Shown piece by piece: positions 57,324 through 64,000 of a DNA stretch of 64,000 nucleotides (position 1 is its first letter; the number at the start of each line of letters is the position of its first letter). The stretch is from Pachypanchax playfairii. Its lineage: Eukaryota; Chordata; Actinopteri; Cyprinodontiformes; Aplocheilidae. The notes beneath the pieces are model-generated. The model made no database searches, was not told the origin of the DNA, and saw nothing but the letters and a program-made list of their open reading frames with translations. Where the stretch lies: the NCBI GenBank assembly GCA_006937955.1, contig SSNP01000081.1:2260076-2324075 (forward strand). Direction: 5' to 3'. The position numbers were made by a program, and so were the translations under genes.

Positions 57324-57878
57324 ATGTTTGTCTGGTTTTGTTTTTTTCTCTGTGTTGTTGGTCGCTTTGTAACAGCCAACCACGTGATGACCGGTCAGCC
57401 ACACAAAGTCCCGGTGAACAGCACCGGCGTGCTGAAGGCAGCGCGGTTTGCGGTGGTTGAATTTAACAAAGCCAACACAGAAGAGCAGTTTGCCTACAGA
57501 ATTATGAACGTAACATCCGCTAAGAAGCAGGTAAAGGTTGTGCCACGAGTTTAAAGTATTGCTCTTAAACTATTAAAGGACCAAATATGTTTTTTTGTAG
57601 GTTGTTGCGGGGTTAAACTATATCCTGGAGATGCAGTTGGGACGCACAATGTGTAAAAGAAAAGACACTGATGATGGTGAACTCTGTCCCCTCCAACCTA
57701 AACCCAGGGCAAGTTCAGCTCTGCATAAGTGAATCATTCTGTAATGGATGTTGTACACTCTGATGATTAAAATGTGTCATTATTTCAGGTGTACCAGTGC
57801 CACTTCATCATGACCGAAGTCCCTTGGAAGAATTTATGCTCAATTACTAAAGAGAGCTGTCACCAAAATAAAAACTAA
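57324..57878 (+). CDS. Secreted type 2 cystatin (cystatin F/C-like), three exons
   Basis: It inhibits papain-family cysteine proteases. Exons are 57324-57530, 57601-57708 and 57789-57878, encoding 134 aa. Residues 1-18 are a hydrophobic signal peptide. The inhibitory wedge is visible: the glycine of NSTGVLKAARFAVVEFN, the QVVAG loop formed exactly at the exon 1/2 junction, and the PW pair of EVPWKN. Cysteines of MCKRK, ELCPLQ, YQCHF and NLCS fit the two family disulphides, with one more near the C terminus (ESCHQ). The GRTMCK segment recalls cystatin F, but length and the lack of an N-terminal cysteine leave cystatin C/M-like assignment possible. Exon structure is the classic three-exon cystatin pattern. 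Intron 2 starts with GC. Confidence 0.85.
57709..57788 (+). other. GC-AG intron 2 of the cystatin gene
   Basis: The donor is AGG followed by GCAAGT, the standard non-canonical GC donor context, and the acceptor is TATTTCAG. Intron length is 80 bases. Splicing here gives PKPR-VYQCHF in frame; no nearby GT donor preserves the cystatin frame equally well. Confidence 0.85.
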
Positions 57879-60800
57879 CATTCTGGTGTTTAATTAGAAA
57901 ACATGCTCATTTTGGTTTTTCTATAATATAAACCAGTGCACATTAGAGTTTGGATCTCTCCGTGTCTCTTCATGTTACAAACAAACCTGCAGTGAGTGGC
58001 TGGAAGCTTTACACTGCCTCATCTCTCACTGTGCGTCCTGGCAGCCGTAAGACTCCGATTGCGTGTGAAGTTACACCTCTCAATGTTATACCCGTGGCCT
58101 CCAGAAGGGTTCTGTTTGTGGGGATTACAGGCATTTTCAGATTACTGTTAATCAAGACTGAACTGTCTGCTGCTCTGACCCCCTTTTGTTGAACAGGAGC
58201 AATAATAGCTGCTCGCTGACGTAAATATGTGTGAATAAAAGTGAAGATAAATTCTTAAAGGTGGCGTAAGAATCTCCCAATAAATGTTGTTTTTTAAAAG
58301 TTTTAGCTGCAGTTTAAGATGATTTGCAAGAGGTGAAATGAAAAAAGTTGCGACTCCGTTTATGAAAATGAATTCCTTAATGTGGCGTGGGGGCAAAGAG
58401 GGCTGCGTCTGCTCGGGGTTTGGGTTGAGTGATTTGCCCCATGGAAGAGTGGTTTACTCACCTTCTCACCCATTGCACAATGTCTCTAATTGTGGATATC
58501 TTAATCAAACAGAGCAAAACATAAAGACTTGGCTGGCACAGTGTATTACTAAGCAGGGGTTAGGAATGTGGAGAAGGGGGAGAGGGCCACTCCGTCATGG
58601 CTGACATTGAAGCTGTAGTNGCCAGGAGTTTGCCCTGTCCATCTGCCATTCCACCCACCCACCCACTGACACACTAACAGGTGCGTGCACGCAGATACAC
58701 GTGTGTTTTTCGTGCACACGCTCAGATACTGGCCCAACCCCTGTCCTCACTTAGCCTGGGCAGCAGATGGTGAGGGGTAAGGCTTGTAGCCCCCCTTCTA
58801 ACTCCAAGCCACCAGCCCCATCTCCCCATATTTTTCCCCCCCATGAACATCACCCCACCCTTCTTTGTGTTGTTGAAGAGCTTGAGTGTTGAAAGGCGAG
58901 CCCCAGCTTCTAACCCCCCCCCTCCCCAACAAATCCTTGGCTGGCTGCCATTGGCGGGACTCAGTCAGGTGTCCTAATGCTTCAGTTAGGGGAGGAAACG
59001 CTGGTTAATCTGCCCATCGCGTGCCACTGGCCATGGTCTGGCCTCTTTGTGTCTGGCACCCCTCTGATCAGTCCCTCCACCCCTCTCTTCCAACCCAGTT
59101 TCTCTTCCTTAAGACGGTGTCATCCTTCCCGAAAGATCAACCCCTCTGTCTTTTCTGATGCGTTTCCTTACAGATGCGTCATTCCTTACGTTACTAGCAG
59201 TGGATATGATGACCTTCTCGAGGTGGTCGGTCAAAACATCGTTCTTCGTTTCTGCTGACTCGTCATACATTTATTCTATCGTACCTGCAAACACACCTTT
59301 ATAAGAGACTCTTCTCCTGCTCGCGGGACCTTCTGAGCCTTTTCACTTTTGCTAATCTCTAATTTTTTTTAAAACAAAATATGTCTGTGTGAAATTGTGC
59401 AAGCCAGTAAACCTGATTAGAAATAAAAAAATACTACTTCTGATTTGAACTCATGAAATTCACACCACATTCCTCTGAGATGTCCTATGATTTATTTTTC
59501 CTGTGCATCACCTATCTCATGATCCTCCTTTTTCCCCTTTAAGGTGCTCGTCTTTGATTAGGATAAATATATGCTATTTGGAGGAGGCTGATATGGTTGT
59601 GTTACATAACTAGAGTGAGGTCATTACCATTTGACCCTTGCTGACCCTCTTTTTCGATGGACCCTTGGTTTGGTCACCGCCTCAGAGCCCAGGCAGAGGT
59701 ATAAGGTCAGAGTTCAAAGTATCCTCAGCTGTGCTGTCATGGAAACGGTAGCGTTTGCTCATCTGATGGTTAGAAATTACTTAAAATACGCTGGTTCATT
59801 TAAAACCAAGTTTATTTGTTTAGAAAAAACTGAAAATATCAAAATTCCCTCAAATCCTTCACAATCCAATAACACTTTTACATGTGCTGCATTTTTATTT
59901 TTGTGAGATCTGAGCAGCATTTATCTTGAGTACTGCATTCCAAGTGCGGCATCGGCCATTGTGGTCGAAATACAACCGCGGTTTGTTTTTCCACTTCCTG
60001 TTTGTGACCAGTGTGCTGAGTTTTCTTGCAATCAGCGCTGCAGCAGGGGTGGGAGAAAAAAAATCAATACTTTGAATGTAATGTGTGGCCAGTGGAATAA
60101 GAGAATGATTTATGTTGGGATGGCTACTCTCTGCATCAGATGGGACATGTGTTTGGTGGCTGGATGAATGAAGGGAGGAAGGGCGGGTGGGTGGTACAGC
60201 GATCCACAGAAGAAAAAAAAAAAGAACTATGAAAGGTTAAAGTGTGCTTTGCTGTTGTGGTTCATGTCACCACTCCTCTCTCCTTCCTGCTTTCCTCCTC
60301 CTCATCTGATCCCTCCCAACGCACCACGCTCACTGACCATCCTGCTTAATCTTAGCTCTGTGGTATTATGAGACTAAAGACCAACAGGACACATGCACAG
60401 AACACACACCAGGAGTTTTAGCAGCCAACCACCAGCCAAAAAATCTCAGCATATGTCCATCACCCCTCCAGATTAATGAGAGCATGTTAATATCACGACC
60501 CAGAGAGAGAGAGAGAGAGAGAGAGAGGAAGTAAGAAAGGTGGAGGGAGAGTGTAAGAGCCTGGCAGACAGGGATTCAGGGGGAAGCACGAGGCAAGAGG
60601 AGCGAGAGCATGTCTGCAAGGGGGAGCGCAAGTATTGGAAACAGACAGGGAGATGGAAGTGTGGAGGCGGGAAACAGTAGAGAAGCGAGGACATAACAAG
60701 CATAGAAAAATGTGTGTGTGTGTGAGTCTTTGCTTTATTGCAGTGGCCCCACCTACCCCTCCATCCTGTTAGAGAGGCACAGTCCTATGGAGGAGGAGGG

Positions 60801-60912
60801 GTAGGATGGTAGGATCCCCTCCCTCAGCCAGCGACACACACGCACACACACTCTCTGAGGCTCATACACACACTCCATGAGGCAGCAGTTGCTGAGTGGC
60901 TCTGGATAGACC
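57879..60912. other. Intergenic, GC-raised in parts, no gene supported
   Basis: From about 58540 to 59110 the plus strand is C-rich (TCTGCCATTCCACCCACCCA, CCCCATCTCCCC, CCCCCCCCTCCCC). An (AG)n tract occupies 60502-60527. Open frames translate low-complexity sequence. The raised GC may mark an upstream regulatory region for whatever lies to the right. Confidence 0.45.
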
Positions 60913-63715
60913 ATGCGAGCTTCTGCAGGTGTCCCACCCTTCTCTCAAGACGCGGATGCTTCAGGAGGTACAATTTCATTTTCTAATTCAGTTCTGCCTT
61001 TTTATCTCAAATCTAACTCTGCCTCTTTTGTTTGTTTGTGTTTGCTTTCTTTTTTTTTTTTTTTTTTTTCCGACTGTAGATTTTCTCGCCATGCTTCAGA
61101 GTAATCCATGAGCCTCTGCTCATGTGTGTGATTGCATGTGCGCTTGTGTGTGAGGCTGAATGCGCTCTTATACAGTTGTTTACAAGCTTCACTGTAGCCC
61201 CAGGTCCAAAAACTTCAACAGAGTGAATTCTAACTGGAGCAAGTGTTTCACATGGTGGGATTTTAATCAGCCCATACTGGGTTTTTTAAAACTTGCTTTT
61301 ATAGGATCACAGATTCAGCTGCTTGTTGCATTATTTAGGCTTGAGTTTGTTTTTTATTGGCATGTTTAAGGGTAGAGAGAAACAAAGAGTATTATGTATG
61401 CCTCGTGTATAGACCCTGTATGTGTCCTCATGTTTGGATGAAGGCTCTCAGTCAAATAAGGTCAAAACGAAATACCATCTACCATCAAATTAAGCAAGAA
61501 AATCTTTATCATGTGTCAGTTTTCGTTACAGTTTAAAGATAAACACATCAGGGAAGTTTGTTTCTTTTACGTCGGCTAATAACTTTCACATTAAAATCAT
61601 AAAAAAACCATTAAAGTTAAACAGTTTCATTTATTTATCATCAAAAATATGTTGAAGTAGTACATAAAGACTTATTTCATCAAACACAAAACAGAATTGT
61701 ATTGTTTGTGAGAGGAAAAACAAGAGGAAATGTGGTAAAAAAAATGGCCAGTAATCTTGTAGTGGGGTGTGTGAGAGGGAGAGCACATGTCTTGTATGTA
61801 ACGTGGTGTACTGGCAGACACCCAATACAGCCGTCCTCAGCTCATGCTTGAGATGGAAACGCTAAAACGTATTCATTTTAAACATTAAGGATATGTTTTA
61901 TAGGTAATTCTTTTTAAATGGCAGCTATATCTTAAGTTTTATATTTGATATAAACCTACTTAAATACGTTTCGTCATTTAACGTGTTCCGCTCTGGTATG
62001 ATTTAACTCGAATGAAAGCTTTTTATGGTCCTGCAAGTGTTTAATCTGAGTTATTTGGGTGTCAAACTTGGTTTAATTTTACCGCTTTTTTTAACGTGCA
62101 GTTCGGATAAAATGCTGATGTTGATTATCAGTTTAATTTATAAAGAATATATCAGGGTGATTAATGTGTAATGTTGTTTTTTTAAAAAAAAAAATATATA
62201 TATCCAGATGAAGTCATTGCATCATGGTTCGATGCCCAATTGCTAAAAAAATAAATTAGAATGAAGCTCTACATTTACTCTGCCACCCCCCCCACACCTC
62301 TTTCCCCTGCTCCTCCTTATGGTTAAAGCAGCATCCTCTCCACCCTTTTTTTTAAGGTTAGTATTGACCTGTTAATAGTATTATCCACAAAGCGTGTGGC
62401 AGGGCCAGGGTCGCATCCCGCTAGGGTTTGGATGGTCAGCCCTCTGGCCACAGTCTGGTCAGTGAGTGGCCAATAGGACCCAAGCTGTGGTCATTCTTCA
62501 ATCTAGCTCCTTTCATATTAGAGGTCGCATGAGTCAAAGGGTAATAAGTTTAACCCCTCAAGGGGTTAAAAGTCAGAGGTCACAAACAAGGCTATAGGGA
62601 GAAGGTTTGAATCATCAATCAGTGGCACTCCTGCTTATATCTGTGCATATCGATAACATGCTCGTCTCTATACCAACCTCATCTGCATGGCTTGGTGAGC
62701 ACAAAAGAAAGTCGTTTGAATCATAAAAATCATGAAAAAAAAACCAATTAAAAATGGTTGTTGTCAGTTTTTAGTGCTGCTACTTCTCAAATCTTTAAGT
62801 GTCGTCTTGTTGTGTAGATCATCCTCATAAATGTTGTTGTTTTTTGATATATAATAACTCATTTTAGTCTGTTTACTCCCCCCAAAACCTATAAAAGGAG
62901 TAAATGTATAATCTAATTGGAAACCAGATATTGTGATATTATCAAATTAAAAAAAAAAATTGCTGCTAAAAATGTTTTTTTTTTTTTTCATAATGAGGCT
63001 CTTTACTAAACCTGTAATCCCCTGTTTCATGATTACGGCCCTTTTAGGAAATACCTTATAAAACTAAACTCCGATTGAAAAGGATATCAATACGTTGAGT
63101 TTTTTTTCTATATTAGAAAAAGGAGCAGTTTGATTTTATGGAAATGAGTATAAGCTCATGTGAAGGGGTGTGGCCTTTTCAGTACATTTGCACATTTTCC
63201 CTGCAAGTTGTTGCAGCTCATAAACCAGCTCGGCCTTTAACTGAGATGCTTTTGGAAATAAAATGTGAATCTGTCAGTTTCTCAAAATCAGCAGTAGATG
63301 ACCGAGTGTATTCTTCCTCGTGTATCATGGTTGGTGCTCTGCTGATGTTTCAGCATCTTCCAGAGGTCTCCTCCCTGGTTGGTGGTAGCGATGTGTCAGC
63401 ATTAAACTAGTCCTGCCTGCTAGGCTGCTGGGGCCATGGTGGCGACCGGCCCAGCCTGGCCTAAAGCCAGATCAGACATGTCTTGGCACCAGAGAAGAGA
63501 CGTGCCAGAAATGTGTTCCGACTGTATGAAGCATTGTTAATCCATAGTTGAACAATAGTATGACAATCTGTTTCATGCACAGTTATTTGAAATGATTGAG
63601 TGAAACTTTTTTGAACTGAGTATGCTTCTTTCTGCAGTACAACGTGACGGGGGGAAAAGAAACGGGACAATGACCCGAGATCAGGCTCCAAACCAGGATG
63701 CTGTATTTGGTGCTG
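60913..63715 (+). CDS. Candidate two-exon N terminus of an unidentified gene
   Basis: Exon A runs from the ATG at 60913 to 60967 with a GTACAA donor. Exon B (63638-63715) has acceptor TTCTGCAG and donor GTACGT. Joined, they stay open through 44 complete codons, with the first exon reading MRASAGVPPFSQDADASG. Exon B also has its own ATG at 63670 (MTRDQAPNQDAVFGAG), so exon A could be 5'UTR. No family was recognised. Support is only splice consensus, frame and raised GC; it may be spurious. Confidence 0.25.
62370..62710. promoter_or_regulatory. Possible conserved non-coding block
   Basis: This stretch stands out from its AT-rich surroundings by higher complexity and balanced composition. It includes GGTCGCATCCCGCTAGGG, a TTTAACCCC/GGGGTTAAA hairpin (62549-62570, loop TCAA), AAAGTCAGAGGTCAC with an AGGTCA-type half site, and TATCGATAAC. 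It lies in the putative intron between candidate exons A and B. Regulatory function is inference only. Confidence 0.25.
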
Positions 63716-64000
63716 GTACGTCCTTTTGCCAAATGAACCACTAACAACACTGATCTCTATGACTCTATTAGAAACTCCATGTGCACACTGTATATAGGTT
63801 TAGGTGGATAAATGTGAAGCTGAGCGCACTATGGGATGTGCTCTTGCCATTAAGTGTTTGAATAGGAGAGTTGTGCACGTTGCTCAGTCAGCTATTGCAC
63901 AGACAGAGACCATCAATCACAAATGTGGACTGCCTTGCTCTTTTTTTCTGGTCTCTTAAGTCCTCACACAGAATTAGACGTATTTTACCTGGAAAACAGC

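Noticed and set aside
58977..59258. 93-codon plus-strand frame in C-rich sequence
   Set aside because: Low-complexity composition, no recognised domain, no splice partner that extends it.

Overview
The window is nuclear DNA of a vertebrate, almost certainly a ray-finned (teleost, probably percomorph) fish. Genes are split into many short exons with GT-AG introns. Intergenic and intronic DNA is AT-rich and full of microsatellites and fish-type DNA transposons (Tc1/mariner, piggyBac, TIR-bearing MITEs). The recognisable proteins are animal-specific: a class 4 semaphorin, ASPP2, exportin-5 and a type 2 cystatin. There are no operons, CRISPR arrays or other prokaryotic features.

Layout. (1) 1-10.2 kb, minus strand: the 5' part of a class 4 semaphorin gene. 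It has a probable 5'UTR exon near 10.0 kb, a signal-peptide exon at 6.0-6.26 kb and four sema-domain exons, and runs off the left edge. (2) 12.2-36.4 kb, minus strand: a complete tp53bp2 (ASPP2) gene with 20 coding exons, about 1150 aa. It has an RA/ubiquitin-like N terminus, coiled coil, proline-rich region, RVKF motif, ankyrin repeats, SH3 domain and a tiny final exon. (3) 36.1-37.1 kb: a CpG-containing divergent promoter region shared with the next gene. (4) 37.1-51.05 kb, plus strand: a complete xpo5 (exportin-5) gene with 33 coding exons, about 1219 aa. One intron has AT-AC ends with a U12-type 5' site and branch point. Several MITEs sit in its introns. (5) 51.2-53.9 kb: a decayed piggyBac-type transposase interrupted by a young 1.6-kb Tc1-like element with an intact DD34E transposase and 200-bp inverted repeats. 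(6) 57.3-57.9 kb, plus strand: a compact three-exon secreted cystatin gene with one GC-AG intron. (7) 58-64 kb: mostly non-coding, with microsatellites, a possible conserved block, and two weak candidate exons that splice in frame and may begin another gene.

The genes are not functionally linked in any obvious way. ASPP2 is a p53/PP1 regulator, exportin-5 exports pre-miRNA from the nucleus, the semaphorin is a guidance ligand and the cystatin inhibits cysteine proteases. The main organisational point is the head-to-head tp53bp2/xpo5 pair. I found no novel multi-gene system. The notable signals are splice-site types, transposons at splice boundaries, and the nested transposon. Exon boundaries were read by eye from splice consensus, reading-frame continuity and remembered family sequences; no alignment was run.
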